NCBI GenBank assembly: GCA_022841565.1 | Contig: JALHRH010000003.1 | Span: 27,058 to 68,957, forward strand | Source of the DNA: Mycobacterium sp. | Lineage (GTDB): Bacteria; Actinomycetota; Actinomycetes; Mycobacteriales; Mycobacteriaceae | Direction of reading: 5' to 3' | DNA length: 41,900 nucleotides | In this document: positions 11,138 through 19,154 of the stretch, in pieces | Layout: each line of letters starts with the position of its first letter | Position numbering within the stretch: the stretch's first letter is position 1 | The notes under the pieces: model-generated | The model's database searches: none | Told to the model about the DNA's origin: nothing | The model's input: the letters and a program-made list of their open reading frames with translations, nothing else | Translations under genes and position numbers: made by a program

Positions 11138-12760
11138 TCACGGTGGCTCCGGCGCAGCGGCAAGGCCCTCATCCCAGTAACGCAGCAGTTCATGCTTTTG
11201 AATCTTCCCCGACATGGTCCGTGGCAGATCAGACATAACTCGGAAGTAGACGGGGAACTTGGCCCGCGCGAGCTTTTGCGACTCGAGGTGAGCGTGCAAC
11301 CGGGACCGACCCGGCCATTCGCTGCCCTGACGCAGCACCACGAACGCCGCCACCGCTTCACCGAGCCTTGGGTCGGGCACGCCCACGACCGCGGCCGACG
11401 CGATGCCAGGGTGGCTGGCCAGCGCGTTCTCGATATCCTGCGCGGAAAACTTTTCACCACCGCGGTTAACGATGTCCTTGACGCGACCGGTCATGGTGAC
11501 CCAGCCGGCCTCGTCGACCAGACCGAGGTCGCCGCTGTAGAACCAGCCGTCGCTGTCGGTCTGGGCGGCATCCACCCGTTCGTCGACATACCCGATCATC
11601 TGCTGGGGGGCTCGTAGCCGCAGCTCGCCGATCTCACCTGGCGCAACGGGCACCCGGTGTTCATTCACCGCCTCGATCTCGACCCCCTCAGACATCCGGC
11701 CATCGCGATGAGCGCGCAGCTCCAGCGGATCCTCGGGCGAAGCGAGCGTTGTGGTGGGTGCCTCGGTCATGCCCCAGCAGCGGAATGCCTTGACGCCGAC
11801 TGCGTCGGCGCGCTTGATGAGTGCCGGCGGAACGGCGGAACCCCCGCACATGAACGACTTCAAGCGGTACGCCGGAGCTGTACCACACTCGTACCGTTCG
11901 ACGAGGTCCTGGAGGAATACCGTTGCACCGCAAGAGAATGTGGCCTTCTCCTGGTCAATGAGGCGCACCGCCAGGTCCGGCTCCCACCTGGGCAGCAGTA
12001 CCGCCCTGCCGCCCGTGGTCAGCGGCAGCAGCACAGTGGCGATGAGGGCGGCGATGTGCGTCACCGGGGCGCCCATCAGGAACACGTCGTCTTGGCCAAA
12101 GCCGAATCGGCGGCGCAAACTCACCGCTTCGGCAATCAACGAGCGAGAGTTGTGCTGAACCCCCTTCGGACTCGACGACGTGCCCGAGGTGTAGAGGATC
12201 AGGCAGCACTGGTCTGGGCTGCTCGGCCTTGCTTCCGTGGTGTAACGGCGCTGCTCAGGCGGCTCCGCAAGCCCGGGCCAATCCGCCCCGTCGTCACCGA
12301 CCGTGATCTGCAGCCGGGGGGCTACGCCGATGCTGTGCATCACGTGCGCCAGCTGCGCCGCAGGTCGCCGGGCGCCGGAACGTTCGGCGAACGCCACGAC
12401 CGCAGGCTGGACCTCGCCGAGTATGTGGCGCATCTCATGTTCGCGGTACAGCGGAACCACGGGCACGGAAACCATTCCCGTCCGCCACGCCGCCAAGTGC
12501 AACACCAGACACTCCAGGGAGTTGGGCAACTGCCACACCAGCCGGTCGCCGGCTTGGAGGCCGCTGCACCGAAGCGCCTGAGCGGCTGACATCACCCACG
12601 AAGCCAGGTCGGCGAACGTCAGCCTGCGCTCACCGAAGATCACGGCTTCCCGTGACGGCCACGATGCACAGGCCTGGTCGAGCAGCAGGCCGACACCGTC
12701 ATCGCTGTACAGACCGAGCCGGCGGTAGCGGCGCACGCGCTCTGAATTGGGGTCGAGCAT
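11138..12760 (-). CDS. Acyl-CoA ligase, AMP-forming (FadD-like)
   Basis: A 540-residue ANL-superfamily ligase that activates a carboxylic acid to its acyl-CoA through an acyl-adenylate. The P-loop YTSGTSSSPKG is at residues 190-200. A YSGDLGLVDEAGW hinge-region motif and GRVKDIVNRGGEKFS follow at about residues 402-436, and the C-terminal catalytic lysine lies in TMSGKIQK. The start is the ATG preceded by GGGAG. It is read divergently from the dehydrogenase at 12848; a palindrome between them could control both. Substrate cannot be deduced, but the neighbouring heteromeric-type dehydrogenase genes favour a bulky cyclic acid over a plain fatty acid. Confidence 0.9.
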   Translation of the reverse strand: MLDPNSERVRRYRRLGLYSDDGVGLLLDQACASWPSREAVIFGERRLTFADLASWVMSAAQALRCSGLQAGDRLVWQLPNSLECLVLHLAAWRTGMVSVPVVPLYREHEMRHILGEVQPAVVAFAERSGARRPAAQLAHVMHSIGVAPRLQITVGDDGADWPGLAEPPEQRRYTTEARPSSPDQCCLILYTSGTSSSPKGVQHNSRSLIAEAVSLRRRFGFGQDDVFLMGAPVTHIAALIATVLLPLTTGGRAVLLPRWEPDLAVRLIDQEKATFSCGATVFLQDLVERYECGTAPAYRLKSFMCGGSAVPPALIKRADAVGVKAFRCWGMTEAPTTTLASPEDPLELRAHRDGRMSEGVEIEAVNEHRVPVAPGEIGELRLRAPQQMIGYVDERVDAAQTDSDGWFYSGDLGLVDEAGWVTMTGRVKDIVNRGGEKFSAQDIENALASHPGIASAAVVGVPDPRLGEAVAAFVVLRQGSEWPGRSRLHAHLESQKLARAKFPVYFRVMSDLPRTMSGKIQKHELLRYWDEGLAAAPEPP

Positions 12761-12819
12761 CGGGCGCTCCCTTAGTCAAAACTCACCGGCGGCAATCGGG
12801 GCGGGGTGCGGAGCCGATC

Positions 12820-12843
12820 CTATCGCAACTTTTGTTACGATAG
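12820..12843. promoter_or_regulatory. Inverted-repeat operator between divergent ligase and dehydrogenase genes
   Basis: The arms CTATCGCAAC (12820-12829) and GTTACGATAG (12834-12843) surround TTTT and match with a single mismatch. The size and symmetry fit a TetR-family operator. The right arm contains TGTTACG, the minus-strand form of the CGTAACA core. TACGAT at 12836-12841 is a TANNNT -10 element seven bases before the GTG at 12848. The site therefore overlaps the dehydrogenase promoter, and that mRNA is probably leaderless. Confidence 0.65.
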
Positions 12844-12847
12844 ATAG

Positions 12848-14062
12848 GTGCCGCCTGATTCGGGAGCCGCCGGTGCCGCCGTGGAGTCGCACCGGGCCTT
12901 TCGTGGCGAGTTTCGCGCGTGGCTGACGCAGAATCTTCCTGGCGAGTGGACGCGCCGCGCGTTTCCCGAGAACTGGCCGCCAGGCGATGAGGATCCAGCG
13001 GCCGTCGAGATCAGCCGGGCGTGGCATCGGCGGCTCTACGACGGTGGTTGGATTGCGCCGGGCTGGCCAGCCGAGCACGGTGGGAAGGGCCTGCCGCTCG
13101 ACTTGCGGATGGTTGTCACCGAAGAGTTGGCGCGGGCCAGGGCGCCCGCCCCGATCGGATTCCAGGGAGTCGACATCCTTGGCCCTGCGTTGATCGCTTA
13201 TGGCACGTCGGCGCAGATTTCGAGGTTCTTGCCGCCGATCCTTCGGGCAGACGAGCTGTGGTGCCAGGGGTACTCCGAGCCGGACGCGGGTAGTGACCTG
13301 GCAGCACTTCGGACCCGGGCGGTGCGCGACGGTGACCACTACGTCGTCACCGGGCAGAAGACGTGGACTTCCTACGGCAGCCGGGCGCACTGGTGCTTCC
13401 TGCTGGTGCGGACCGGCTCGGCGAGCTCGGGTAGACGCGGTATCAGCTTTCTTCTCGCACCGATGTCGACGCCCGGCATTCAATGGCGACCTATCCGGCA
13501 GCTGACCGGCGACACACACTTCGGAGAATTGTTCCTGCACGAGGCGCGCGTACCGGGTGAGAATATCGTCGGTGCTGAGAACGAGGGCTGGCAGGTCGCC
13601 ATGCACAGCCTGGCCCACGAGCGACTGCTCAGTGGGAATGTCGCCGCGATTCGCACCCGGCTGGACGCCCTGGTCGAGCTTGCGTCCAGGGTCGGGGCCT
13701 CGGAGACCACCCGGCGAACGATCGCGATGCTCGAGGCGCGGGTGCTCGGTGCACATCAGTTACAGGCCCGAGCCCTAGCGCTGGCTGCCACGGATGACCG
13801 CGGCTTTGCCTGGTGGGCTGCGATGGTAAAGCTCGCCTCGACCGAGCTTCGCCAAGCGATCGCAGCTGCCGCGTCCGAGCTTCTTGGTGGGGCGATGTGT
13901 CTGGGAGCCGGACCGGACGGCGAGCTGTGGCGCCACGAATTGCTCGACGCCCGCGCCGCCACGATCTATGCCGGCACCAGCGAGATCCAGCGGACCATCA
14001 TTGCCGAGCGTGGGCTCGGCCTACCGCGCGATGACCGCGGGAGCCGCCCAGGGACTCCTTGA
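12848..14062 (+). CDS. Acyl-CoA dehydrogenase, large catalytic-type subunit
   Basis: A 404-residue acyl-CoA dehydrogenase with GYSEPDAGSDLAALRTRA (FAD/substrate region, about residues 140-157), GQKTWTSYGSRAHW at about 171-184, and the C-terminal YAGTSEIQRTIIAERGLGL. These features match the larger, FAD-contacting subunits of mycobacterial FadE heterotetramers and complement the subunit encoded at 9942. The start is a GTG without a ribosome site but seven bases after a TANNNT -10, consistent with leaderless translation. It introduces a C=C bond next to a CoA thioester; electrons would go to ETF. The following TetR gene is convergent, with a stem-loop between. Confidence 0.9.
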   Translation: MPPDSGAAGAAVESHRAFRGEFRAWLTQNLPGEWTRRAFPENWPPGDEDPAAVEISRAWHRRLYDGGWIAPGWPAEHGGKGLPLDLRMVVTEELARARAPAPIGFQGVDILGPALIAYGTSAQISRFLPPILRADELWCQGYSEPDAGSDLAALRTRAVRDGDHYVVTGQKTWTSYGSRAHWCFLLVRTGSASSGRRGISFLLAPMSTPGIQWRPIRQLTGDTHFGELFLHEARVPGENIVGAENEGWQVAMHSLAHERLLSGNVAAIRTRLDALVELASRVGASETTRRTIAMLEARVLGAHQLQARALALAATDDRGFAWWAAMVKLASTELRQAIAAAASELLGGAMCLGAGPDGELWRHELLDARAATIYAGTSEIQRTIIAERGLGLPRDDRGSRPGTP

Positions 14063-14080
14063 GGCCTATCGAGGCCTACG

Positions 14081-14114
14081 GGCGAGACGCGCCGAGTCCG
14101 CCCGACGTCTCGCC
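14081..14114. terminator. Stem-loop between convergent dehydrogenase and TetR genes
   Basis: GGCGAGACG (14081-14089) pairs perfectly with CGTCTCGCC (14106-14114) around a 16-base loop. It lies 18 bases after the dehydrogenase stop and 11 bases beyond the TetR stop on the other strand, so it can serve both. No T-tract follows, as is common for mycobacterial terminators. Confidence 0.5.
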
Positions 14115-14124
14115 TCCGCTCAAT

Positions 14125-14829
14125 TCATTGCCGTGTGCCAGTCGCTCGGCCCTGGTCAACCGAGGCCTTGTCTTGGTCGGGTGGTAGTTGTGGTGCTGGC
14201 GCTGGTCGTGGCTGCGCACCGACTCCGGACAAGATCCACGCGACCACCTCGTCGACCATGTTCGCGACCGTGATCGGTCCCGTCGGCCGGTACCATTCTG
14301 TGAGCACTGCGACAGAGCCGAGAATCTGATGGGCCAGCACGTTGGTGTCGGCCGCCCGAAACTCGCCGGAAGCCTGGCCTTCTGCGAGGATTTCGCGCAG
14401 CTGAGCCAAATTGTCTCGACGGACAGCCCTTGCCCATTCACCTGCAGGTCCCTTGAGATGAACGAGTTCTCGATTCAGCAGGCCGACCTCAAGTGGGTGC
14501 TCGGCCGCCTGTCGAGTCCATCGTTCCGCCATTCGGTGTAGCCGTTCGGTGGGCGACAAGCCACGGCGGGTGCTTGAGACGTCGCCTGACAAGGTTCCCA
14601 AGATGTTGGACAGCAGGCGTTCGAATATCTCTTCCTTCGAGTCAAAGTAGTGGTACAGGCTTCCTTTCGAGATGCCCGCCTCCGCGGCGATGTCATCGAG
14701 CCGTGTTCCCTTGAAGCCTCGATCCCGAAGCACCTCGGCCGCGATGCGGAGGAGCTCTTGATCACGTGGCAGGTCCCGGGCAACCGCCCGGCCCTGTCGA
14801 GGCCGCCCCCTCTTGGCCGGCTGCGCCAT
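14125..14829 (-). CDS. TetR-family transcriptional regulator
   Basis: A 234-residue regulator. The basic N-terminal tail (KRGRPRQGR) is followed by the TetR helix-turn-helix at about residues 24-70 (LLRIAAEVLRDRGFKGTRLDD, AGISKGSLYHYFDSKEEIFE). A TetR_C-like ligand domain covers residues 80-205, and the tail is Pro/Gln-rich. The start ATG follows GGGAG. Members near FadE/FadD genes usually repress catabolic operons and release DNA on binding an acyl-CoA. It is the only TetR-type protein in the window and hence the leading candidate to bind the CGTAACA-containing sites; its own upstream region shows no such site. Assignment to those sites is inference. Confidence 0.93.
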   Translation of the reverse strand: MAQPAKRGRPRQGRAVARDLPRDQELLRIAAEVLRDRGFKGTRLDDIAAEAGISKGSLYHYFDSKEEIFERLLSNILGTLSGDVSSTRRGLSPTERLHRMAERWTRQAAEHPLEVGLLNRELVHLKGPAGEWARAVRRDNLAQLREILAEGQASGEFRAADTNVLAHQILGSVAVLTEWYRPTGPITVANMVDEVVAWILSGVGAQPRPAPAPQLPPDQDKASVDQGRATGTRQ

Positions 14830-14951
14830 CGTGCTCCCGTCTCCGTCGTGTCGTTGCCGTCAACACTGTAAAGTATGAGTCTATAAATTACGCCGGGCTG
14901 ACAGATCGAACGGCCACGATTGGGCACCAAGCGAGTTCGGCGGCCGGGCGG

Positions 14952-16160
14952 TCAGGCGGCCGTGATGGGCGCCACCATATCGGGAGTTGTCGAGCCGCCG
15001 TCGTGGGTTGAATACTTCCGATGGTGGTCGGAGCCCGGCCCATACCGCTCGGTGATGACGTCGACGTCGAAACCGAAGAAGGCGGCGGCGTTGCCGCTGG
15101 TGAGGCGTCTTATCAGCACGGGATCAAGATTTATGACCTGTTGCTCGACCTTCTCGCGGCTCCGCGGGAAGGTCCCCTCCCGATGCGGATAGTCCGAGCC
15201 CCAAGCGACTGCCTCGGCGATCATGTCGATGCTGTTGATGCCCGGCATGTCCTCCTGCCACGTCGCGAGGCAGTTGCGCTTGAAATAGTGGCTGGGCGGC
15301 TCCGGAAGCCTGATGTCCAGCATCGCGCCGTTGTCTTCCCACATCCGGTCCATCATCGTGACCAGCCAAGGCGCCCATCCGATCCCGCCCTCTGTGACGG
15401 CCATCTTGAGTTCGGGATGTCGTACGAACACGCCTGACCCGATGAACTCGACCAGGATGTTCGGTGAGTCGTTGAAGGTGGCCATGAAATCGCAGAGGAT
15501 CATTCCCGGGCCGCGGAAGCGGCCCTTCGGCTTACCGGTGCCGATGTGCATCGTCGCGGGTACGCCCAGCTCGACGATGGCCGCCCAGAGTCGATCGAAC
15601 TCGGCCTCACGGTAGCCATACTTCAGCTCGCCGACATAGGGTGCCGCGATCTGCACAGCCTTGGCCCCGAGTTCCCCAACGGCACGCTGAGCTTCGGCGA
15701 TGGAGAGGTCGACATCCCAGGTCGGCAACATTGCCGGCGCGATCGAGCGGTCTTTTGTCGGCGCGATGAACTCGTGCACCCAGTCGTTGTAAGCCTTGAC
15801 CATCTCGACCAAGACCTCACGGTCCTGCTGGTCCATCCAATAGCTGAAGCCGTATACAACTTCGCCTTGGACGCCGTCGACCGCGAGATCGTGCATGCGC
15901 GCTTCGGCCTCGAACTTGCCCTTTCGGCCGACCTCGAACCGTGCGCCGATGTACGTCCGATCCGCGGTGTCGAACTCTTCCATCGCTTCAAGCCCGACAA
16001 AACGAACTAGCTTGTCGCCCATGACGATCTTGTCGCCGTTGGGTTCCGAGATGACCCTTGGCGCACGTTCGCGCAGCCTGCCGGGCAGCCGTTCCTGATA
16101 GAGGTTGCGGGGCTCGTGAACGTGACTGTCACACGAAATGAGGGGGTACCAGGTAGACAT
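14952..16160 (-). CDS. Metal-dependent amidohydrolase (amidohydrolase_2 family)
   Basis: A 402-residue TIM-barrel hydrolase or decarboxylase related to ACMSD-type enzymes. The start is the ATG giving MSTWYPLISCDSHVHEP, placing the metal-binding HxH at residues 13-15. A frame continuing 62 residues further upstream has no natural composition. Other metal or acid/base candidates are the His in TMHIGTGKP and the Asp-Tyr-Pro-His motif (GSDYPHREGTFP) near the C-terminus. The family cleaves C-N or C-C bonds, and many mycobacterial members lie in catabolic clusters without known substrates. It follows the BVMO on the same strand after 182 bases and has its own leaderless promoter. Confidence 0.88.
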   Translation of the reverse strand: MSTWYPLISCDSHVHEPRNLYQERLPGRLRERAPRVISEPNGDKIVMGDKLVRFVGLEAMEEFDTADRTYIGARFEVGRKGKFEAEARMHDLAVDGVQGEVVYGFSYWMDQQDREVLVEMVKAYNDWVHEFIAPTKDRSIAPAMLPTWDVDLSIAEAQRAVGELGAKAVQIAAPYVGELKYGYREAEFDRLWAAIVELGVPATMHIGTGKPKGRFRGPGMILCDFMATFNDSPNILVEFIGSGVFVRHPELKMAVTEGGIGWAPWLVTMMDRMWEDNGAMLDIRLPEPPSHYFKRNCLATWQEDMPGINSIDMIAEAVAWGSDYPHREGTFPRSREKVEQQVINLDPVLIRRLTSGNAAAFFGFDVDVITERYGPGSDHHRKYSTHDGGSTTPDMVAPITAA

Positions 16161-16167
16161 GTGATTT

Positions 16168-16196
16168 ATGCTATGTTTTGATACGTTATTAGGCAA
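16168..16196 (-). promoter_or_regulatory. Leaderless promoter of amidohydrolase gene
   Basis: On the minus strand TTGCCT (16196-16191) and TAGCAT (16173-16168) are 17 bases apart. The ATG begins eight bases after the -10 with no ribosome-binding site. This is the expected geometry of a leaderless mycobacterial transcript and supports the start at 16160. Confidence 0.5.
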
Positions 16197-16342
16197 GGTG
16201 TGCACCCCGTCACGCGGGTTACCTGCAATCCGGCCGCCGTTGGCGCCCACCGCTCGCAGTCGTGGAATTTTCTTGGCTGCCGCACACTGTCGGCGCTCAG
16301 GCTGCGACACTCCTGGGCTGCGACGCTCCAGCCCTACCGCGG

Positions 16343-17884
16343 TCACCGCCGCTCAAGGTGGTAGGCGCGACGAATGCCGAACAGGCGGCTCTTGAGCCAG
16401 TGTTGAGTCGGCGAGACCGGGCGGGGCGCAACCGGGGTATCGCCCTTGCGGTCGAAATAGTAGCTGTTGGCAGACTGGCAGTTTCCGGCGAACAGCACGG
16501 TGCGGAGCTTGCGTTTCTCCAAGAATCGAAAATCGCGGTCATGTGCTCGTTTCTTCACCTCGACGATATTCGCGCGTTTTCGGCGCGCGGTTCGCAGTAC
16601 GCGCGATATGTGGGCGACTTGATTGTTCAGCACGCTGAAGTAATCTGCGCCGGCAGCGGCGTACGGGCCCACGATCATGAAGAAATTGGGGAAGTCCGGT
16701 ATCGTGGTGCCAAGAAATGCTTGGTAGCGGTTCTTGTCCCACCAGTCGCCGAGATTCTTGCGCCGTCTCCCGATCACCTCAAAACTCGGGGTGCTTGAGC
16801 GGTCGAATACCCTAAAACCCGTGGCGCAGATGATCGCGTCGACCCCGCGCAGGATCCCATCCGTGGTCACCAATCCCTTTTCCTCGATATGATCGATCGG
16901 GTCGGTGACGAGCTCGACATTCTCGTTGTTGAACAGCTTGTAGAAGCTGTTCGAGAAGCTGGGACGCTTGCAAAAGAAGCTGTAGTCCGGAATCAGCTTC
17001 TCCTGGATTGCCGGGTCGTGCACTTCTCTACGAATGTAGTTGACCAAGTAGGATTCAATCTTTTCGATCACCCATGGAAAGTATTTGTAGTTGCTGATAC
17101 CGGTCGCGAAGAGCAGCTCTGTCAGGGTCCAGTTCAGGGCGCGTGCAAATCTCACCACGACCGGAAAACGCCGGAACAACTCTTTGGCGCGGGGGCCGAA
17201 CACCATGTTCGGCTTGGGCGCCAGCCAGATGGCCGTCCGCTGATAGATGTCGAGTCTGGCCAGCTGGTCATAGATGGTCGGAGCGACCTGGATGGCCGTG
17301 GCCCCGGTGCCGATCACTGCAACATTTTTGTCGTTGAAGTCATAGTCGTGGTTCCAGCGCGAGGTGTGCATGATTTCGCCCGCGAAGTCATCGAAGCCCG
17401 GAATATCAGGCAGTTTTTGCTCGACGAGAAAGCCCGTGGCTGCGACGAAGTAACGGCAGGTGAAGGACTCGCCACCGGCCACCCGCACAACCCACAAACC
17501 GGCCGCTTCGTCGAACGCGATTTCCTTGACCTCGGTGCCGTAGCTGATGTGAGGTCGAATCCCGTACTTGTCGGCGACCTGATCGGCGTAGGCCTTGACC
17601 TCCCGCCCCGGTGCGTATAACTGCGACCAGTCCGGCTTGAGTTCGAAGTGGTAGCTGTAGGTAAAGGATGGGATGTCGACCTCGAGGCCAGGGTACGTGT
17701 TGTCCCGCCAGGTACCGCCGAGGTCCGCCGCCTTCTCGAGTATGGCGAAGTCGACGAAGCCGATCCGCTTGAGTTCGACAGCGACGCCGATGCCGCCGAA
17801 TCCCGCTCCGGCGATGATGACCTCGTGATGGCGGGTCCGAACTTCGGGAGGCGTACCTGCAAGAGTGGTTGCTGCTTCGACCAC
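16343..17884 (-). CDS. FAD-dependent Baeyer-Villiger-type monooxygenase
   Basis: A 513-residue class-B flavin monooxygenase. The FAD-binding GAGFGG lies at residues 26-31, the BVMO fingerprint FxGxxxHxxxW at 167-177 (FAGEIMHTSRW) and the NADPH-binding GTGATA at 192-197. It would insert an oxygen next to a ketone, forming an ester or lactone in the cytosol; sulfoxidation is a possible alternative. The start is a GTG after GGAG, and the region upstream is shared with the divergent LexA-like regulator. Alpha/beta hydrolase, amidohydrolase and cyclase-family genes nearby could open the resulting lactone. Membership is secure; the substrate is unknown. Confidence 0.92.
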   Translation of the reverse strand: MVEAATTLAGTPPEVRTRHHEVIIAGAGFGGIGVAVELKRIGFVDFAILEKAADLGGTWRDNTYPGLEVDIPSFTYSYHFELKPDWSQLYAPGREVKAYADQVADKYGIRPHISYGTEVKEIAFDEAAGLWVVRVAGGESFTCRYFVAATGFLVEQKLPDIPGFDDFAGEIMHTSRWNHDYDFNDKNVAVIGTGATAIQVAPTIYDQLARLDIYQRTAIWLAPKPNMVFGPRAKELFRRFPVVVRFARALNWTLTELLFATGISNYKYFPWVIEKIESYLVNYIRREVHDPAIQEKLIPDYSFFCKRPSFSNSFYKLFNNENVELVTDPIDHIEEKGLVTTDGILRGVDAIICATGFRVFDRSSTPSFEVIGRRRKNLGDWWDKNRYQAFLGTTIPDFPNFFMIVGPYAAAGADYFSVLNNQVAHISRVLRTARRKRANIVEVKKRAHDRDFRFLEKRKLRTVLFAGNCQSANSYYFDRKGDTPVAPRPVSPTQHWLKSRLFGIRRAYHLERR

Positions 17885-17933
17885 GGCGGTGCTCCTACAA
17901 ATCTCCCGGTGGGTTGGGTCACTTGATCGATTC

Positions 17934-17970
17934 TTGTTGCATCGTATATTTCATAAGCACATCACAACAA
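17934..17970. promoter_or_regulatory. AT-rich inverted repeat in BVMO/LexA-like divergent region
   Basis: TTGTTG (17934-17939) and CAACAA (17965-17970) form a wide inverted repeat. The AT-rich DNA between them contains possible -10 elements for the BVMO gene. It may be a two-site operator or only the AT-rich promoter itself. Confidence 0.3.
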
Positions 17971-17986
17971 ATAATCGCCCTTCAAA

Positions 17987-18002
17987 GTGACTGTATAGTC
18001 AC
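17987..18002. promoter_or_regulatory. Perfect palindrome and leaderless promoter of LexA-like gene
   Basis: GTGACT-GTAT-AGTCAC is a perfect 16-bp inverted repeat ending four bases before the ATG at 18007. Inside it TATAGT (17994-17999) is a good -10, seven bases from the start codon, so the mRNA is probably leaderless. Binding of the protein to its own palindrome would shut off the gene, so autoregulation is likely. A related GTGAC-GAAT-GTCAC lies at 18967-18980. Confidence 0.55.
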
Positions 18003-18006
18003 ATAG

Positions 18007-18879
18007 ATGGAGCCTTCCTTGTCGCGCCAGCTCCTTACCCGGCGCCAACGAGCCGTGCTGCGCTATCTCCGGCGGCATATTGCGACGCGCGGGTACGCCC
18101 CCAGCAACGCCGAGATCGCCCAACAGTGCGAATTGGGTGCGCCCTCGGGAGCCCAGCGGATCGTGGCTGTCCTCGAGGACAGGGGTTACGTTCGCAGGCG
18201 AGGGGGAAAGAACCGGGTAATCGAGCTTGCCTACCCCTCGATCGGCGCACCGTCCCCCGGCTCGGCGGCGCTGTTTGTCCTGACCGCCATTCACTCTTTC
18301 CAGCGCACGATCCGCGATCGCTTGCTACGCACCTCGCTCGAGGGTGGCGTGGACGAGGACACGATCAGGACGTTGCTGCGTGACGCCTGCGCGCGCACCG
18401 ATTTCACCAGCAGGTACACGATCGCCGAAGCCGACAAGTCAGCCGCGCTGCACGCGGATGCCTTCAACGACCTCCTGGCCCAACTCGGCCAGCCGACCGC
18501 GTGGCCGGAGTTCGTGGTGGATCACGCGGTGTTCAATGAGGGCTCGATGGCCGGAGCGGATCAGTTGCTCACTGCGCTGCCCGAATTGGAACCCGCATTA
18601 CTCGACATCGTTGACATCAGCGACGCGTCGTTGCAGCACTGCCGGCGTTGGCTTGCCGCCATTGTCGCAACACGACAGGTCGACCCCGTCCAGCTGCAGC
18701 GCCGGGCGCTGGTCATGGAGCACGTGTCGCGCGTCGTCGCCACCATCGTCACCGAACAGCTGGAACGCGACGAGGCACTCGGAGCCGAGTGGGGAAACGA
18801 TCCGCTCCGACGATTGCTGCGTGCGCCAGGTGGTGAGTTAGCACCGCTGCAACGTTCGCCGTTCTTGCACGACGGGTGA
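18007..18879 (+). CDS. Regulator with LexA-type winged helix and unknown C-terminal domain
   Basis: A 290-residue protein. Residues 7-78 closely resemble the LexA DNA-binding domain: LTRRQRAVLRYLRRHIATRG, YAPSNAEIAQQCELGAPSGA and a wing VLEDRGYVRRRGGKNRVIEL. The remaining about 205 residues contain no LexA self-cleavage peptidase: no Ala-Gly cleavage site and no Ser/Lys dyad context. They look all-helical with many Leu, Asp and Arg, and could be a ligand-binding or dimerisation domain. It is divergent from the BVMO and upstream of the cyclase-family gene, so it may control either or both. It is not an SOS repressor. I do not recognise the C-terminal domain. Confidence 0.75.
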   Translation: MEPSLSRQLLTRRQRAVLRYLRRHIATRGYAPSNAEIAQQCELGAPSGAQRIVAVLEDRGYVRRRGGKNRVIELAYPSIGAPSPGSAALFVLTAIHSFQRTIRDRLLRTSLEGGVDEDTIRTLLRDACARTDFTSRYTIAEADKSAALHADAFNDLLAQLGQPTAWPEFVVDHAVFNEGSMAGADQLLTALPELEPALLDIVDISDASLQHCRRWLAAIVATRQVDPVQLQRRALVMEHVSRVVATIVTEQLERDEALGAEWGNDPLRRLLRAPGGELAPLQRSPFLHDG

Positions 18880-18966
18880 CGACGTCCTCGGGGCTGGCCT
18901 GGCAAGCACCACGCGCGCCGAGCGCGGAACCCCGGCCCGGGCATACCCCGCGTATTGCATCTTTAG

Positions 18967-18980
18967 GTGACGAATGTCAC
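18967..18980. promoter_or_regulatory. Inverted repeat GTGAC-GAAT-GTCAC upstream of cyclase gene
   Basis: A perfect 5-bp inverted repeat in the 275-base gap between the LexA-like gene and the cyclase gene. Its half-sites are the same as those of the palindrome at 17987-18002, but the spacer is two bases shorter. It could be a second binding site of the LexA-like regulator. Confidence 0.35.
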
Positions 18981-19154
18981 GATAGCTTTGGCAGGTGGAT
19001 ACGTCTCGATCAGCCGAAGGGCGGACGCAGCAGATGGTTCGACCTCTGGTTTCTGTAAGCCCTGGGGTCGATCCGAGCCGTCGAGGCAACCCCGGACATC
19101 CCGGAATCGCCCAGGTGCTGGCGGTCTCGGTGTCTTGCGTGCAAGGAAACCGAC

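Noticed and set aside
12820..12843. KstR/KstR2-type steroid operator
   Set aside because: The palindromes here do not match the KstR or KstR2 consensus I know; the shared core is CGTAACA.
16161..16346. N-terminal extension of the amidohydrolase to 16346
   Set aside because: The added 62 residues look random, while the ATG at 16160 begins the normal family N-terminus and has a leaderless promoter.
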